From: Pseudomonas reidholzensis
Lineage (GTDB): Bacteria > Pseudomonadota > Gammaproteobacteria > Pseudomonadales > Pseudomonadaceae
Length of the DNA stretch: 64,000 nucleotides
Assembly (NCBI RefSeq): GCF_900536025.1
Contig: NZ_UNOZ01000002.1
Coordinates: 434,001 to 498,000, forward strand
Direction: 5' to 3'
A program made the position numbers and the translations under genes. The notes under the pieces are model-generated. The model did no database searches, had not been told where the DNA came from, and saw only the letters and a program-made list of their open reading frames with translations. Each line of letters starts with the position of its first letter. Positions within the stretch are counted from its first letter, which is position 1. Positions 25,091-35,579 of the stretch are shown one piece after another.

Positions 25091-27333
25091 CGCTTGAACA
25101 GCCCCTTGAGTGCGTCTTTCAGTTCAGGGCTCACTTTGTCTCCGAGTTTTTCTTCGAGTTTTTCATCGATCTTGTCTTTCAGGCGGTTGCCGGCCAGCTT
25201 GGCCGCCACCTTGCCCAGGCCGTCCTGGTCCAGCCGGCAAGCCTTGGCGCCCAGCTCCAGCGGGCCGCGGCAGCGCAGCGGCAGTTCGACGCCGACAAAG
25301 CGTTCGTTGACCTGGCAGGCGGGGTCCGGCATGGCCCGCTGATCGCCTTCGACGACCACGCCCACCCGGTAGTCCATGCCCAGTACGCGCAGGTCGAGGT
25401 CGCCCTGGCCGTTGACGGTCAGGCCAGGAATGCGCGCCTTGAGGTCCGGGTTGCTGGCCACGCCATTACGCACCACGAGGCTGCCGCGCAGCTCTTCGAA
25501 CGGCGTGTCCTTGCCGCGTGGGTCACCGCTCAGTTGCTTGCGGTTGAGGGTGGCGATGGCTTGGCACAGCTGCTGTTCGAGGTTGGCGTTGACCAGCACG
25601 CCGTCATTGATGGTGAAGGTGGCGTTGCCGTTGAGGGTGTCGACCAGGGCCTTTTGACTGTTGCCGGTGGCGGTCAGGTCGCTGCTCAGGGTCAGCAGGC
25701 CTTTGACCGGCGGTGCCTGCTCGGGGCTGTCGGACTTGATGAAATGCTCGACCGGTACCCGATTGATCTTGGTGTTGACCCCGATCTGCGGCACGGCAGG
25801 GCGCACGTCGACCGTGCCCTTGGCTTCGAAGCTGCCGTTGTAGAGGCCGCCGCGCAGTGTCTCGAGGGTCACCAGGCCGGCTTGGCCCTTGGCCTTGAGC
25901 TGAGCGTCGGTGATCGGCAGCTTGTCCAGGGTGAGGGCGCCGAAGCTGATATCGGCTTGCAGGTCGAGCGCGCGCAGGCGGTCGACCGGCAGCAGTTTGT
26001 CGGTGCTCCAGGACACCTGGGTCGGGGCCGTTGGCAGCGGCGTGCTGCCGGCACCGGCCACGGCGCTGGCTTCCTGTTGCTTGACCTCGGCCTGGCGCGC
26101 AGCGGTGGCGCCCTTGGCCGCTTCGCTCTTGGCCGGGAAGTAGCGGTCGGCGTCGAACTTATCGGCCTTCAACTGCACGCGCAGCGCCTGCTTGGCGATG
26201 TCCTCGATGGCCACGCGGCCGGTGAAGCTGCTGTCGTCGAGCTTCACCGCGAGGTCTTCCAGGGCCAGGCTGTTGCTGCTGCCGGCCAGGCGGCTGACCA
26301 GCTCCAGCTTGCTGAACGCGGCCGGGTCGGCCGTGGCCGGCAGCGGCTGGCCGATGCCGTCGAGGAAGGTGCGCAGGTCGAACTGGGCGATCGACAGGCC
26401 ACCGCTGACCTGTGGCGTCTTGTCCAGCTCACGCACGTTCAGCTCGCCCAGCGCGCGCAACTGGTTGGCGGAGACCTTGAGGCTGTTCCACGAGGCGACG
26501 TTGGCCGCCAGGTCGACCAGCAACTGGCCTTGGGCGGCGAAGGTCAGGGTCTTGCCCGCCAGCGGCTCGCCCGAGGTTTCGCCGGACAGGCGCAGGTCTT
26601 CGAAGTTGTAGCGCTTGAGCTTGCGGTCGAAGCGCAGCTCGCCGCTGAGTTCGGTGCGCGCTTTCATGTTCGGCTGCGCGGCGCTGAGGAAGGCGCTGGC
26701 CTTGAGGGGGATGTTCACCCCTTCGTGGACCGCGCCGGTGCTCAGCTGGATGCTTTCGGCGCTGTAGCTCTGGCCGGTCTTGGCATCGCTGTACTGCACC
26801 CGGGCGTTGTTCACGGTCAGGCTGTCGATGTCCAGCTTGACCGCGCGCTCGGTGGGGTTGTCCTGCGCTGCAGGCTCACCGGCCGGCGTTGCGGCGGGCG
26901 TGCTCGGCGTGCTGGTGCCCTGGGCGGGCAGCGGCTTGCCGATGTCCTGCCAGTTGCCGTGGCCGTTTTCATCACGCACCAGGCTCAGGTTCAGCCCTTC
27001 GACGCGCACGTCGCTCATCTGCACCTCACGGCGCAGCAACGGCAGGACGCGCACCGACAGGCCGAGCATCTGCAGGTCGGCGAATGGCTCGGTGGGCTTG
27101 TTCAGGGTGGCTATGCTTGCCTCGTGCAACTCGAGGCCCAGCCAGGGGAACAGGCTCCAGCCGATATCGCCATTGAGGGTCAGCTCGACGTGGGCCTTGT
27201 CGCGCGCCAGTTGGCGAATCTCGTCTTTATAGTCGTTGGGATCGAAGAGGTGGGTCAGGGCGAAGCCCAGTGCCACGATGATCAGCAGCAACCCGAGAAG
27301 CCCCAGCCCCAGGATTTTGCCGAACGCTTTCAT
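25087..27333 (-). CDS. AsmA family protein
   Basis: 748-aa envelope protein. One N-terminal membrane helix (MKAFGKILGLGLLGLLLIIVALG) is followed by the AsmA motif THLFDPNDYKDEI, a long beta-rich periplasmic body, and the conserved C-terminal AsmA-2 part (GLLTLSSDLTATGNSQKALVDTLNGNATFTI, then LRGSLVVRNGV). A lysine-rich tail (RLKDKIDEKLEEKLGDK) ends the protein. AsmA-like proteins are thought to bridge the periplasm and move phospholipids to the outer membrane. ATG 27333 was chosen because it begins the membrane helix. It is the first gene of the operon with mutY and yggX. Confidence 0.93.
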   Translation of the reverse strand: MKAFGKILGLGLLGLLLIIVALGFALTHLFDPNDYKDEIRQLARDKAHVELTLNGDIGWSLFPWLGLELHEASIATLNKPTEPFADLQMLGLSVRVLPLLRREVQMSDVRVEGLNLSLVRDENGHGNWQDIGKPLPAQGTSTPSTPAATPAGEPAAQDNPTERAVKLDIDSLTVNNARVQYSDAKTGQSYSAESIQLSTGAVHEGVNIPLKASAFLSAAQPNMKARTELSGELRFDRKLKRYNFEDLRLSGETSGEPLAGKTLTFAAQGQLLVDLAANVASWNSLKVSANQLRALGELNVRELDKTPQVSGGLSIAQFDLRTFLDGIGQPLPATADPAAFSKLELVSRLAGSSNSLALEDLAVKLDDSSFTGRVAIEDIAKQALRVQLKADKFDADRYFPAKSEAAKGATAARQAEVKQQEASAVAGAGSTPLPTAPTQVSWSTDKLLPVDRLRALDLQADISFGALTLDKLPITDAQLKAKGQAGLVTLETLRGGLYNGSFEAKGTVDVRPAVPQIGVNTKINRVPVEHFIKSDSPEQAPPVKGLLTLSSDLTATGNSQKALVDTLNGNATFTINDGVLVNANLEQQLCQAIATLNRKQLSGDPRGKDTPFEELRGSLVVRNGVASNPDLKARIPGLTVNGQGDLDLRVLGMDYRVGVVVEGDQRAMPDPACQVNERFVGVELPLRCRGPLELGAKACRLDQDGLGKVAAKLAGNRLKDKIDEKLEEKLGDKVSPELKDALKGLFKR

Positions 27334-27700
27334 GGGCGAGTCCTTGTAGTCCGATGGGTGAAAATTCAAGCGGCAGAGTATAGCGCCGCATGTGGGTGGA
27401 TCTGACGATAGATACAGGGAATTTCCCTGCAAATGTGTCGGCTTCGTCGCGGTTCACCCTGGATTCGAAATTCGACCGCCTGGGCCGCGACAGTTCATTA
27501 AACGTACTCAGTGGATAGAAAAATAACGATATCAGATTGCTTCCATTGAGCGTTTCAGCTGGTAATCTTGCGCCGCTTTCGGAGCATTACGCGACGTATC
27601 GTCGCGGATGTCGCCATAAATGGCCGGGCACCGCCTTCGTGCAGCCGGGAAGAGCCAAGCATTCCATCCGTGAGCAACGCCCACAACAAGAGGAAAAACC
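27334..27700. other. Intergenic region between asmA and MFS gene
   Basis: About 365 bases carrying the divergent promoters of asmA and the MFS gene. I see no clear promoter boxes, repeats or small genes in it. Confidence 0.5.
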
Positions 27701-29359
27701 ATGAGCAGCAGTATCACGGCGGGAGAAGTGGCGCGCGCGCCGGGCTTCCTGTCGAAAGAGCGCATCATCGCCCGCCCGGGCTTCAACCGCTGGCTGGTAC
27801 CCCCGGCCGCCCTGGCCATTCACCTGTGCATCGGCATGGCCTACGGCTTCTCGGTGTTCTGGCTGCCATTGTCGCAAGCCCTCGGGGTCAGCGCGCCGGT
27901 CGCCTGCGCGGCGGACATGGGCTTCGTCGCTCGACTGTTCAGCGCCGAGTGCGACTGGCCGATCTCGATGTTGAGCTGGATCTACACGCTGTTCTTCGTC
28001 TTCCTCGGTTGCTCGGCAGCCGTGCTCGGCGGTTGGCTGGAACACGCCGGCCCGCGCAAGGCCGGCCTGGTTTCGGCGCTGTGCTGGTGCGGCGGCCTGC
28101 TGATTTCGGCGATCGGGGTGAAAACCCATCAGCTGTGGCTGATGTGGCTGGGCTCGGGGGTGATCGGCGGGATCGGCCTGGGCCTGGGCTACATTTCGCC
28201 AGTATCGACCCTGATCAAGTGGTTCCCGGACAAGCGCGGGATGGCCACCGGCATGGCGATCATGGGCTTCGGTGGCGGCGCCATGGTCGGCGCACCGCTG
28301 GCGACCGCACTGATGGGGCATTTTGGCAGCGCTACTGAAGTCGGCGTGTGGCAGAGCTTCGTCGCCATGGCGGTGATCTACTTTGTGTTCATGACCGCTG
28401 GCGCGCTGGCCTATCGCGTGCCGCCGACCGGCTGGAAGCCTGAGGGCTGGACCCCCGCGGCGAAAAAGGCCAATGCGATGGTCACCGACCGTCACGTGCA
28501 TGTCAGCGTCGCCTGGAAAACCCCGCAGTTCGCCCTGGTCTGGCTGGTGCTGTGCCTGAACGTCTCGGCCGGCATCGGCATCCTCGGCATGGCCTCGCCA
28601 CTGCTGCAGGAAGTGTTCGCTGGCAAGCTGCTGGGCAATGAGCTGACCTTCAGCGAGCTGAACAGCGCGCAGCTGGCGCAGATCGCCGCGATTGCCGCCG
28701 GCTTCACCGGCCTGCTGAGCCTGTTCAACATCGGCGGGCGGTTCTTCTGGGCGTCGTTCTCCGACTATATTGGCCGCAAGAACACCTACTTCGCCTTCTT
28801 CGCCCTGGGGATCGGCCTCTACAGCCTGGTGCCGAACATGGGCCACCTGGGCAACGTGGCGCTGTTCGTGGCGGCGTTCTGCATCATCCTGTCGATGTAC
28901 GGCGGTGGTTTTGCCACGGTGCCGGCGTACCTCGCCGACCTGTTCGGCACGCAGATGGTCGGTGCGATCCATGGTCGCCTGTTGACCGCCTGGGCGGCTG
29001 CGGGCGTGCTCGGGCCGGTGCTGATCACCTATCTGCGCGAGTCGCAGCTGGCGGCGGGCGTCGAGCGCGCGGCGGCTTACGACATGACCTTGTACATTCT
29101 GGCCGGGCTGCTGGTGCTGGGCTTTATCTGCAACGCGCTGGTGCGGCCGGTGGCCGACAAGTACTTCATGACCGAGGCGGAGCTGGCGGCCGAGCGGGCG
29201 CTGAGCCATGACAAGGGCGCCGACAGTGCGCGTTCGCTGGAGTGGCACGCCGCGCCGGGGAGCCTGCCGCTGGTGCTGGTGGCCTGGGCGGTGGTGGTGA
29301 TTCCGCTGGCGTGGGGTGTCTGGATTACCTTGCAGAAGACGGCGGTATTGTTCCACTGA
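27701..29359 (+). CDS. MFS transporter, oxalate/formate antiporter (OFA) family
   Basis: 552-aa inner-membrane protein with 12 or more hydrophobic segments. The N-terminal half carries [18 protein letters not shown] and the OFA-like [37 protein letters not shown]. The C-terminal half has [21 protein letters not shown] and [17 protein letters not shown]. Family members exchange small organic acids; the substrate here cannot be told. It is longer than most OFA proteins because of an inserted cysteine-bearing loop (residues ~60-85) and an extra C-terminal hydrophobic segment. GAGGAAAA precedes ATG 27701. It stands alone. Confidence 0.9.
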   Translation: MSSSITAGEVARAPGFLSKERIIARPGFNRWLVPPAALAIHLCIGMAYGFSVFWLPLSQALGVSAPVACAADMGFVARLFSAECDWPISMLSWIYTLFFVFLGCSAAVLGGWLEHAGPRKAGLVSALCWCGGLLISAIGVKTHQLWLMWLGSGVIGGIGLGLGYISPVSTLIKWFPDKRGMATGMAIMGFGGGAMVGAPLATALMGHFGSATEVGVWQSFVAMAVIYFVFMTAGALAYRVPPTGWKPEGWTPAAKKANAMVTDRHVHVSVAWKTPQFALVWLVLCLNVSAGIGILGMASPLLQEVFAGKLLGNELTFSELNSAQLAQIAAIAAGFTGLLSLFNIGGRFFWASFSDYIGRKNTYFAFFALGIGLYSLVPNMGHLGNVALFVAAFCIILSMYGGGFATVPAYLADLFGTQMVGAIHGRLLTAWAAAGVLGPVLITYLRESQLAAGVERAAAYDMTLYILAGLLVLGFICNALVRPVADKYFMTEAELAAERALSHDKGADSARSLEWHAAPGSLPLVLVAWAVVVIPLAWGVWITLQKTAVLFH

Positions 29360-29377
29360 TATAGCCTGCAAGGCCCC

Positions 29378-29441
29378 AATCGCGGGCAAGCCCGCTCCTA
29401 CAGGATCACCCGATCTCTGTAGGCGCGGGCTTGCCCGCGCT
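29378..29441. repeat. Inverted REP pair, CGCGGGCAAGCCCGC variant
   Basis: CGCGGGCAAGCCCGCTCCTA (29381-29400) and the inverse unit (29417-29439). It lies between the MFS gene and hisB. Confidence 0.9.
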
Positions 29442-29537
29442 TGCTTTACAAGCACCATATGTCATCCGCGTTTCAAGCGGGCGCGTTCTAGGCCTATAAT
29501 GATCGCCTTTTCGCCCAATGATTTTGCGGAGCTGGTG

Positions 29538-30131
29538 ATGGTCGAACGTAAGGCTTCCGTCGAGCGCAATACCCTGGAAACCCAGGTGAAGGCCTCGATC
29601 AACCTCGATGGCAGTGGCAAGGCCCGATTCGATATCGGTGTGCCTTTCCTTGAACACATGCTCGACCAGATCGCCCGGCATGGGCTGTTCGATCTGGATA
29701 TCGAGTGCAAGGGCGACCTGCACATCGATGACCACCACACCGTCGAAGACGTCGGTATCACCCTCGGCCAGGCGTTTGCCCAGGCCATCGGTGACAAGAA
29801 AGGCATCTATCGCTACGGCCATGCCTATGTGCCGCTGGACGAAGCGTTGTCGCGTGTGGTCATCGACTTCTCTGGCCGTCCAGGCCTGCAGATGCACGTC
29901 CCGTACACCCGCGCTTCGGTCGGTGGCTTCGACGTCGACCTGTTCCAGGAGTTTTTCCAGGGCTTCGTCAACCACGCCCTGGTGACCCTGCACATCGACA
30001 ACCTGCGTGGGCACAACACCCACCACCAGATCGAGACCGTGTTCAAGGCCTTCGGTCGCGCCCTGCGCATGGCCGTCGAACAGGACGAGCGCATGGCCGG
30101 GCAGATGCCGTCGACCAAGGGATGCCTGTAA
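29538..30131 (+). CDS. hisB: Imidazoleglycerol-phosphate dehydratase
   Basis: 197-aa enzyme for the sixth step of histidine synthesis, dehydrating imidazoleglycerol phosphate to imidazoleacetol phosphate. The metal-binding motifs are present: [26 protein letters not shown] and [22 protein letters not shown]. It is the monofunctional form, without the phosphatase domain found in enterobacteria. ATG 29538 follows GGAGCTGGTG; an in-frame ATG 13 codons earlier is possible. hisH starts on the base after its stop. The run hisB-hisH-hisA-hisF is the usual pseudomonad his cluster. Confidence 0.97.
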   Translation: MVERKASVERNTLETQVKASINLDGSGKARFDIGVPFLEHMLDQIARHGLFDLDIECKGDLHIDDHHTVEDVGITLGQAFAQAIGDKKGIYRYGHAYVPLDEALSRVVIDFSGRPGLQMHVPYTRASVGGFDVDLFQEFFQGFVNHALVTLHIDNLRGHNTHHQIETVFKAFGRALRMAVEQDERMAGQMPSTKGCL

Positions 30132-30770
30132 ATGCAGACGGTAGCCGTAATCGACTATGGCATGGGCAACCTGCACTCGGTGGCCAAGGCGCTTGAACAC
30201 GTCGGTGCCGGCAAGGTGCTGGTCACCAGCGACGCTGCGGTAATCCGCGAAGCCGACCGGGTGGTGTTCCCAGGCGTCGGTGCGATTCGCGACTGCATGG
30301 CCGAGATCCGCCGCCTGGGCTTCGACAGCCTGGTGCGCGAGGTCAGCCAGGACCGGCCGTTCCTCGGCATCTGCGTCGGCATGCAAGCGCTGCTCGAGCA
30401 CAGTGAAGAAAACGACGGCGTCGACTGCATCGGCCTGTTCCCTGGCCAGGTGAAGTTCTTCGGCAAGGACCTGCAAGAGGACGGCGAGCACCTCAAGGTG
30501 CCGCACATGGGCTGGAACGAAGTCAGCCATGCGGTCGAGCATCCGCTCTGGCACGACATCCCCGACCGTGCGCGCTTCTATTTCGTGCACAGCTACTACA
30601 TCGATGCCGGCAAGCCGAGCCAGGTCGTCGGCCGTGGCCATTACGGCGTCGACTTTGCTGCCGCGCTGGCCGAAGGCTCGCGCTTTGCCGTGCAGTTCCA
30701 CCCAGAGAAGAGCCATACCCATGGCCTGCAGCTGCTGCAGAACTTCGTCGCCTGGGATGGGCGCTGGTGA
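30132..30770 (+). CDS. hisH: Imidazole glycerol phosphate synthase, glutaminase subunit
   Basis: 212-aa class-I glutamine amidotransferase that feeds ammonia to HisF. It has the nucleophile elbow [16 protein letters not shown] (catalytic Cys near residue 83) and the His-Glu pair in [12 protein letters not shown] near the C-terminus. It starts immediately after the hisB stop with no gap, which implies translational coupling. It forms a 1:1 complex with HisF, encoded about 0.9 kb downstream beyond hisA. Confidence 0.97.
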   Translation: MQTVAVIDYGMGNLHSVAKALEHVGAGKVLVTSDAAVIREADRVVFPGVGAIRDCMAEIRRLGFDSLVREVSQDRPFLGICVGMQALLEHSEENDGVDCIGLFPGQVKFFGKDLQEDGEHLKVPHMGWNEVSHAVEHPLWHDIPDRARFYFVHSYYIDAGKPSQVVGRGHYGVDFAAALAEGSRFAVQFHPEKSHTHGLQLLQNFVAWDGRW

Positions 30771-30867
30771 GCGTGAAGCTTCACGCTTCACGCTGCATGA
30801 CAACCTGATCGCCTACCGAACAACCGCCGCGCATTGCTTGCAGCCTGTGGCTTGCAGCGTGCAGCTT
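30771..30867. repeat. Palindromic and short-repeat spacer between hisH and hisA
   Basis: GCGTGAAG (30771-30778) and CTTCACGC (30779-30786) form a perfect palindrome followed by a further TTCACGC. Then come GCTTGCAGC-type repeats (about 30835-30867). This is the only long gap in the his cluster and looks like an inserted short repeat. Confidence 0.7.
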
Positions 30868-30884
30868 GAATTGAAGGAAAGAGC

Positions 30885-31622
30885 ATGCTGATTATCCCCG
30901 CTATCGATCTCAAGGACGGTGCCTGCGTACGCCTGCGCCAAGGCCGCATGGAAGACTCCACGGTGTTCTCCGATGACCCGGTGAGCATGGCCGCCAAGTG
31001 GGTCGAGGGTGGCTGCCGTCGCCTGCACCTGGTCGACCTCAATGGCGCCTTCGAAGGCCAGCCGGTCAACGGCGAAGTGGTCACCGCGATCGCCAAGCGC
31101 TACCCGCACCTGCCGATCCAGATCGGTGGCGGTATCCGCTCGCTGGAAACCATCGAGCACTACGTCAAGGCTGGCGTCAGCTACGTGATCATCGGCACCA
31201 AGGCGGTCAAGCAGCCTGAGTTCGTCGCCGAAGCGTGCAAGGCGTTCCCAGGCAAGGTCATCGTTGGCCTGGATGCCAAGGATGGCTTCGTCGCCACCGA
31301 CGGCTGGGCTGAAGTCAGCTCGGTGCAGGTCATCGACCTGGCCAAGCGTTTCGAGGCCGATGGCGTCTCGGCGATCGTCTACACCGACATCGCCAAGGAC
31401 GGCATGATGCAGGGCTGCAACGTGCCCTTCACCAAGGCCCTGGCCGAAGCCACGCGGATCCCGGTGATCGCTTCCGGCGGCATCCACAACCTGGGCGACA
31501 TCAAGGCCCTGCTGGACGCCAAGGCGCCAGGCATCGTCGGCGCCATCACCGGCCGCGCGATCTACGAAGGCACCCTGGATGTTGCCGAGGCCCAGGCCTT
31601 CTGCGACGCCTACCAAGGCTGA
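30885..31622 (+). CDS. hisA: Phosphoribosyl-formimino-AICAR-phosphate isomerase
   Basis: 245-aa (beta-alpha)8-barrel isomerase of histidine synthesis that opens the ribose of ProFAR to PRFAR. The catalytic aspartates are in IPAIDLKDG (residue 8) and IVGLDAKDG (about residue 129), with phosphate-binding loops GGGIRS and ASGGIHN. The ribosome site GAAGGAAAGAGC precedes ATG 30885. hisF follows after ten bases. Confidence 0.97.
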   Translation: MLIIPAIDLKDGACVRLRQGRMEDSTVFSDDPVSMAAKWVEGGCRRLHLVDLNGAFEGQPVNGEVVTAIAKRYPHLPIQIGGGIRSLETIEHYVKAGVSYVIIGTKAVKQPEFVAEACKAFPGKVIVGLDAKDGFVATDGWAEVSSVQVIDLAKRFEADGVSAIVYTDIAKDGMMQGCNVPFTKALAEATRIPVIASGGIHNLGDIKALLDAKAPGIVGAITGRAIYEGTLDVAEAQAFCDAYQG

Positions 31623-31632
31623 GGAGCGACAC

Positions 31633-32403
31633 ATGGCACTGGCCAAGCGCATCATCCCTTGCCTGGACGTGGACAACGGCCGGGTGGTCAAGGGCGTCAA
31701 GTTCGAGAGCATCCGCGATGCCGGCGACCCGGTGGAAATCGCCCGTCGCTATGACGAGCAGGGTGCCGACGAGATTACCTTTCTCGACATCACCGCCAGC
31801 GTCGATGGCCGTGACACCACCCTGCATACCGTCGAGCGCATGGCCAGCCAGGTGTTCATCCCACTGACCGTGGGCGGTGGCGTGCGCAAGGTGGAAGACA
31901 TCCGCAACCTGCTCAATGCCGGTGCCGACAAGGTTTCGATCAACACCGCCGCGGTGGTCAACCCGGAGTTCGTTGGCGAGGCGGCGCAGCGCTTTGGTTC
32001 GCAGTGCATCGTTGTTGCCATCGATGCCAAGAAGGTCTCCGGCCCGGGCGAAGTGCCGCGCTGGGAGATCTTTACCCATGGCGGGCGCAAGCCTACCGGG
32101 CTGGATGCAGTGCAGTGGGCGAAGAAGATGGAAGGCCTGGGTGCTGGCGAGATCCTCCTCACCAGCATGGACCAGGACGGCATGAAGAACGGCTTCGACC
32201 TGGGCGTGACCCGGGCCATCAGTGATGCCGTGGGGATTCCGGTGATTGCCTCGGGGGGTGTGGGTAACCTGCAACACCTGGCGGACGGGATCCTGGAAGG
32301 GCATGCCAGTGCGGTGCTGGCGGCGAGTATCTTCCACTTTGGCGAGTACACGGTGCCTGAGGCCAAGGCCTATATGGCTGCGCGCGGGATCGTCGTTCGC
32401 TGA
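31633..32403 (+). CDS. hisF: Imidazole glycerol phosphate synthase, cyclase subunit
   Basis: 256-aa barrel subunit that uses HisH-derived ammonia to make imidazole glycerol phosphate and AICAR. Catalytic Asp11 is in [14 protein letters not shown] and Asp130 in VVAIDAKK. Phosphate-binding GGGVRK and ASGGVGN are present. GAGGAG precedes ATG 31633. It is a paralogue of HisA directly upstream. The cluster ends here at a REP pair. Confidence 0.97.
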   Translation: MALAKRIIPCLDVDNGRVVKGVKFESIRDAGDPVEIARRYDEQGADEITFLDITASVDGRDTTLHTVERMASQVFIPLTVGGGVRKVEDIRNLLNAGADKVSINTAAVVNPEFVGEAAQRFGSQCIVVAIDAKKVSGPGEVPRWEIFTHGGRKPTGLDAVQWAKKMEGLGAGEILLTSMDQDGMKNGFDLGVTRAISDAVGIPVIASGGVGNLQHLADGILEGHASAVLAASIFHFGEYTVPEAKAYMAARGIVVR

Positions 32404-32413
32404 CACATTGATT

Positions 32414-32516
32414 GGGGCTGCTGCGCAGCCCATCGCGGGCGAGCCCGCTCCTACAGGGTCCGCGCTGAACATGTAGGAGCTGGCTTGCCTGCGATGGGCC
32501 GCACAGCGGCCCCACC
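32414..32516. repeat. Inverted REP pair between convergent hisF and cbcV
   Basis: ATCGCGGGCGAGCCCGCTCC (32433-32452) and an inverse, diverged unit (32472-32497), flanked by GGGGCTGCTGCGCAGCCC and GGGCCGCACAGCGGCCCC. It probably serves as a terminator for both converging operons. Confidence 0.9.
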
Positions 32517-32520
32517 GGCA

Positions 32521-33699
32521 TCACCCGTGATTCTTGCCGAGCAACGCGTGATACAGCTCGGTATCCCCCAGAATCCCGACCACCTTGTCGTTCTCCTGCA
32601 GCACCAGCTTGTTGCCCGTCTGATAACGAATCTGCAGCGCCTCGCGCATGCCGATATCGGCGTGCACCACGGTCGGCCTGCGGTCGAGCAGGGCGACATC
32701 CTGCCCCGGTGCCCAGTTCTGCATGTCCAGGCCGTTCTGGCCCTGACGCGCGCGCTTGAGCAAGCCGCCTTCGCCCAGGTCCAGCCACGAATCGCCGCCC
32801 GGATCCAGGCACACCGAGCCATTGACCCGCTTGCACTTGTCCAGCGTGCGCATCAGGCTGCGGCCGCACAGCACGTTGAGCGGGTTGGTGTGGGCGACAA
32901 AGGTGCGCACATACTCATCCGCCGGGTTGAGCACGATCTCTTCGGGCTTGCTGTACTGGATGATCCGCCCGTCCTTCATGATCGCGATGCGGCTGCCCAG
33001 TTTGAGCGCTTCATCCAGGTCATGGCTGACGAACACGATGGTCTTGTTGAGCTTGTGCTGCAGGGCCAGCAGTTCATCCTGCAGGCCCTGGCGGATCAAC
33101 GGGTCGAGCGCCGAGAACGGTTCGTCCATCAGCAGGATGTCGGCATCCATCGCCAGCGCCCGGGCCAGGCCCACGCGCTGTTGCATGCCGCCAGAAAGCT
33201 CGTCGGGCTTCTTGTTGCGCCACTGGGTCAGGCCCACCAGCTCGAGCTTTTCATCGACCAGCTTGCGCCGTTCCTTCTCGGGCCGGCCCTGCATCTCCAG
33301 GCCGAAGCTGATGTTCTCGCGCACGGTCAGCCAGGGCATCAGGGCGAACTTCTGGAACACCATGGCGATGCGCTGGGTGCGCATCATCTTCAGCTCCGCC
33401 GGGGTGCAGTGGGCGATGTCGATGTGTTTGCCTTCGTGCTCGACGAACAACTTGCCGCGGCTGACCGTGTTGAGGCCGTTGATGCAGCGCAGCAGGCTCG
33501 ACTTGCCCGAACCGGACAAGCCCATCAGCACGCAGATCTCGCCCTTGTTGATGTCCAGGTTGGCTTTTTCGACGCCGACCACCAGCCCGGTCTGCTTGAG
33601 GATCTGCTCGCGGGTCTGGCCCTGGTCGAGCAGCGCCAGGGCCTCGCGCGGCTTGTTGGAGAAGATGACGTCGACGTCTTCGAATCGAATGATGCTCAT
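32521..33699 (-). CDS. cbcV: Choline/betaine/carnitine ABC transporter ATPase
   Basis: 392-aa ATPase of the ProV/OpuAA family. Walker A is in MGLSGSGKSSLLRC, the Q-loop in VFQKFALMPW, signature LSGGMQQRVGLARALA and Walker B ILLMDEPFSALDP. A linker and a C-terminal CBS-like region (residues ~330-390; RPTVVHADIGMREAL...LVLQENDKVVGIL) are typical of osmolyte transporters. In P. aeruginosa CbcV-CbcW serves several binding proteins for choline, betaine and carnitine. The start overlaps the cbcW stop by four bases. It is the third gene of the leftward cbcX-cbcW-cbcV operon. Confidence 0.95.
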   Translation of the reverse strand: MSIIRFEDVDVIFSNKPREALALLDQGQTREQILKQTGLVVGVEKANLDINKGEICVLMGLSGSGKSSLLRCINGLNTVSRGKLFVEHEGKHIDIAHCTPAELKMMRTQRIAMVFQKFALMPWLTVRENISFGLEMQGRPEKERRKLVDEKLELVGLTQWRNKKPDELSGGMQQRVGLARALAMDADILLMDEPFSALDPLIRQGLQDELLALQHKLNKTIVFVSHDLDEALKLGSRIAIMKDGRIIQYSKPEEIVLNPADEYVRTFVAHTNPLNVLCGRSLMRTLDKCKRVNGSVCLDPGGDSWLDLGEGGLLKRARQGQNGLDMQNWAPGQDVALLDRRPTVVHADIGMREALQIRYQTGNKLVLQENDKVVGILGDTELYHALLGKNHG

Positions 33700-34541
33700 G
33701 CCTCACCCCTTACCGTGACTTCCGGTTGCTTGCAGATACGGTCGAGCATGATCGCCAGCAGCACGATCGCCAGGCCCGCTTCGAAGCCGAGGGAGATATC
33801 GGCGGTGTTCAGTGCGTTGACCACGGGTTTGCCCAAGCCATCGGCGCCCACCAGGGCCGCGATCACCACCATCGACAGCGACAGCATGATGCATTGGGTC
33901 ACGCCGGCGGCGATGCTCGGCATCGCGTGGGGCAGCTCGATGCGCGTCAGCAGCTGGCGGCGCGAGCAACCAAAGGCCTTGCCGGCGTCGAGCAGCTCCT
34001 GCGGCACGTCGCAGATGCCCAGGTAGGTCAGGCGGATCGGCGCGGCGATGGCGAACACCACCGTCGAGATCAGCCCCGGTACCACGCCCAGGCCGAACAG
34101 GGTCAGGGTCGGGATCAGGTAGACGAAGGTCGGCACCGTCTGCATCAGGTCGAGCACCGGCCGCAGGCCGGTGTAGAACATCGGCTTGTGCGCGGCAAGA
34201 ATGCCCACCGGCACACCGATGGCCACGCACACCACCGTGGCGAAGGTCACCTGGGCGAGGGTCTCCATGGTTTCCTGCCAGTACCCCAGGTTGAGGATCA
34301 GCAGAAACGACAGCGCAACGAATGCAGTGAGTGACCATTTGCGCTGGATCAGGTGAGCCAGGGCGGCGAACAGGGCGATAAGGACGAGTGGGTTGAACCA
34401 GGTCAGAGCGCTGGTGACCCCATGGATCATGAATTCCAGGCCTTGGGCGATGGCATCGAAGTAATCGGCGCCGTTCTGAGTCAGCCATTCGACGAACGAC
34501 GCGATGTACTGTCCCAGGGGTATTTTCTGATCAATAAGCAT
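33696..34541 (-). CDS. cbcW: Choline/betaine/carnitine ABC transporter permease
   Basis: 281-aa inner-membrane permease of the ProW/OpuAB family. It has an N-terminal amphipathic part (IPLGQYIASFVEWLTQNG), then six or seven membrane spans (LVLIALFAALAHLI, FVALSFLLILNLGYW, VTFATVVCVAIGVPVGILA and others) and the EAA loop ELLDAGKAFGCSRRQLLTRIELPHAMPSIAAG. It lies 90 bases downstream of cbcX and overlaps cbcV by four bases. It should also accept carnitine delivered by CaiX (51.6-52.5 kb), which has no permease of its own. Confidence 0.95.
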   Translation of the reverse strand: MLIDQKIPLGQYIASFVEWLTQNGADYFDAIAQGLEFMIHGVTSALTWFNPLVLIALFAALAHLIQRKWSLTAFVALSFLLILNLGYWQETMETLAQVTFATVVCVAIGVPVGILAAHKPMFYTGLRPVLDLMQTVPTFVYLIPTLTLFGLGVVPGLISTVVFAIAAPIRLTYLGICDVPQELLDAGKAFGCSRRQLLTRIELPHAMPSIAAGVTQCIMLSLSMVVIAALVGADGLGKPVVNALNTADISLGFEAGLAIVLLAIMLDRICKQPEVTVRGEA

Positions 34542-34631
34542 GATAGCGAGCTTCCACCTGCATAGATTGGAATCAGTCCGGGGCGGGCACGGTCCCGCCC
34601 CGAAGTAGTGCCTACTGCTACGTTACGTCGG

Positions 34632-35579
34632 TTATTGCGTCAGCTTGGCCTTGGCCGCCTCCAGCCCCGGTTTGCCATCAACGGTCGTTACCCCGGCCAG
34701 CCAGGTGTCGAGCTTGCCCGGGTTGGCCTTGAGCCATTTCTGCGCGGCCGCGTCGGGTTTCATCTTGTCGTCCAGGACGTAGCCCATCATGGTGCTTTCA
34801 TCCTTGAGGTCGAACGACAGGTTCTTCAGCAGCTGACCTACGTTGCTGCACTCCTGCGCATAGCCCTTGCGGGTGTTGGTGAGCACGGTCGCCTTGCCGA
34901 AGTCGGGGCCGAAGAAGTCGTCCCCGCCGGTCAGGTACTGCATCTTGAAGCGGGTGTTCATCGGGTGCGGTTCCCAGCCGAGGAACACCAGCGCGTCGCC
35001 ACGCTTCTGCGCCCGGTCGACCTGCGAGAGCATGCCCGCCTCACTCGACTGGACGATCTGGAAGCCAGCGTCCTTCAGGCCAAAGGCGTTCTTGTCGATC
35101 ATGCTCTGGATGGTGCGGTTGCCGTCGTTGCCCGGCTCGATGCCGTAGATCTTGCCCTTGAGCTCGGTCTTGAACTTGGCGATGTCGGCGAAATCCTTGA
35201 GGCCCTTGTCGTACAGCGCCTGTGGCACCGCCAGGGTGTACTTGGCGTTTTCCAGGTTGGCGCGCACGGTCTCGACAGTGCCGGCGTCGCGGTACTGCTT
35301 GATGTCGTTCTCCATGGTTGGCATCCAGTTGCCGAGGAACACGTCCAGGTCCTTGCCGGCGGCCAGCGACTTGTAGGTCACCGGTACCGAGATCATGGTG
35401 GTGTGGGTCTTGTAGCCCAGGGCTTCGAGCACGACGCTGGTGGCGGCGGTGGTCACGGTGATGTCGGTCCAGCCGACGTCAGAGAACCTTACCGTCTGGC
35501 ACTGTTCGGGTTCGGCGGCCTGGGCCAGCAACGGTGCAGCGAGCAACGCAACCAGCAACAGCGAGGGTGAACCTTTCAT
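34632..35579 (-). CDS. cbcX: Periplasmic choline-binding protein
   Basis: 315-aa protein with a signal peptide (MKGSPSLLLVALLAAPLLAQA) and the OpuAC/ChoX fold: CQTVRFSDVGWTDITVTTAATSVVLEALGY, the GNWMPTMENDI hinge segment and GWEPHPMN with aromatic residues of the quaternary-ammonium cage. It captures choline for CbcWV. It is transcribed first and faces divergently from the serine dehydratase gene across a 442-bp gap with three phased direct repeats, probably regulator sites. It is paralogous to CaiX in the same window. Confidence 0.94.
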   Translation of the reverse strand: MKGSPSLLLVALLAAPLLAQAAEPEQCQTVRFSDVGWTDITVTTAATSVVLEALGYKTHTTMISVPVTYKSLAAGKDLDVFLGNWMPTMENDIKQYRDAGTVETVRANLENAKYTLAVPQALYDKGLKDFADIAKFKTELKGKIYGIEPGNDGNRTIQSMIDKNAFGLKDAGFQIVQSSEAGMLSQVDRAQKRGDALVFLGWEPHPMNTRFKMQYLTGGDDFFGPDFGKATVLTNTRKGYAQECSNVGQLLKNLSFDLKDESTMMGYVLDDKMKPDAAAQKWLKANPGKLDTWLAGVTTVDGKPGLEAAKAKLTQ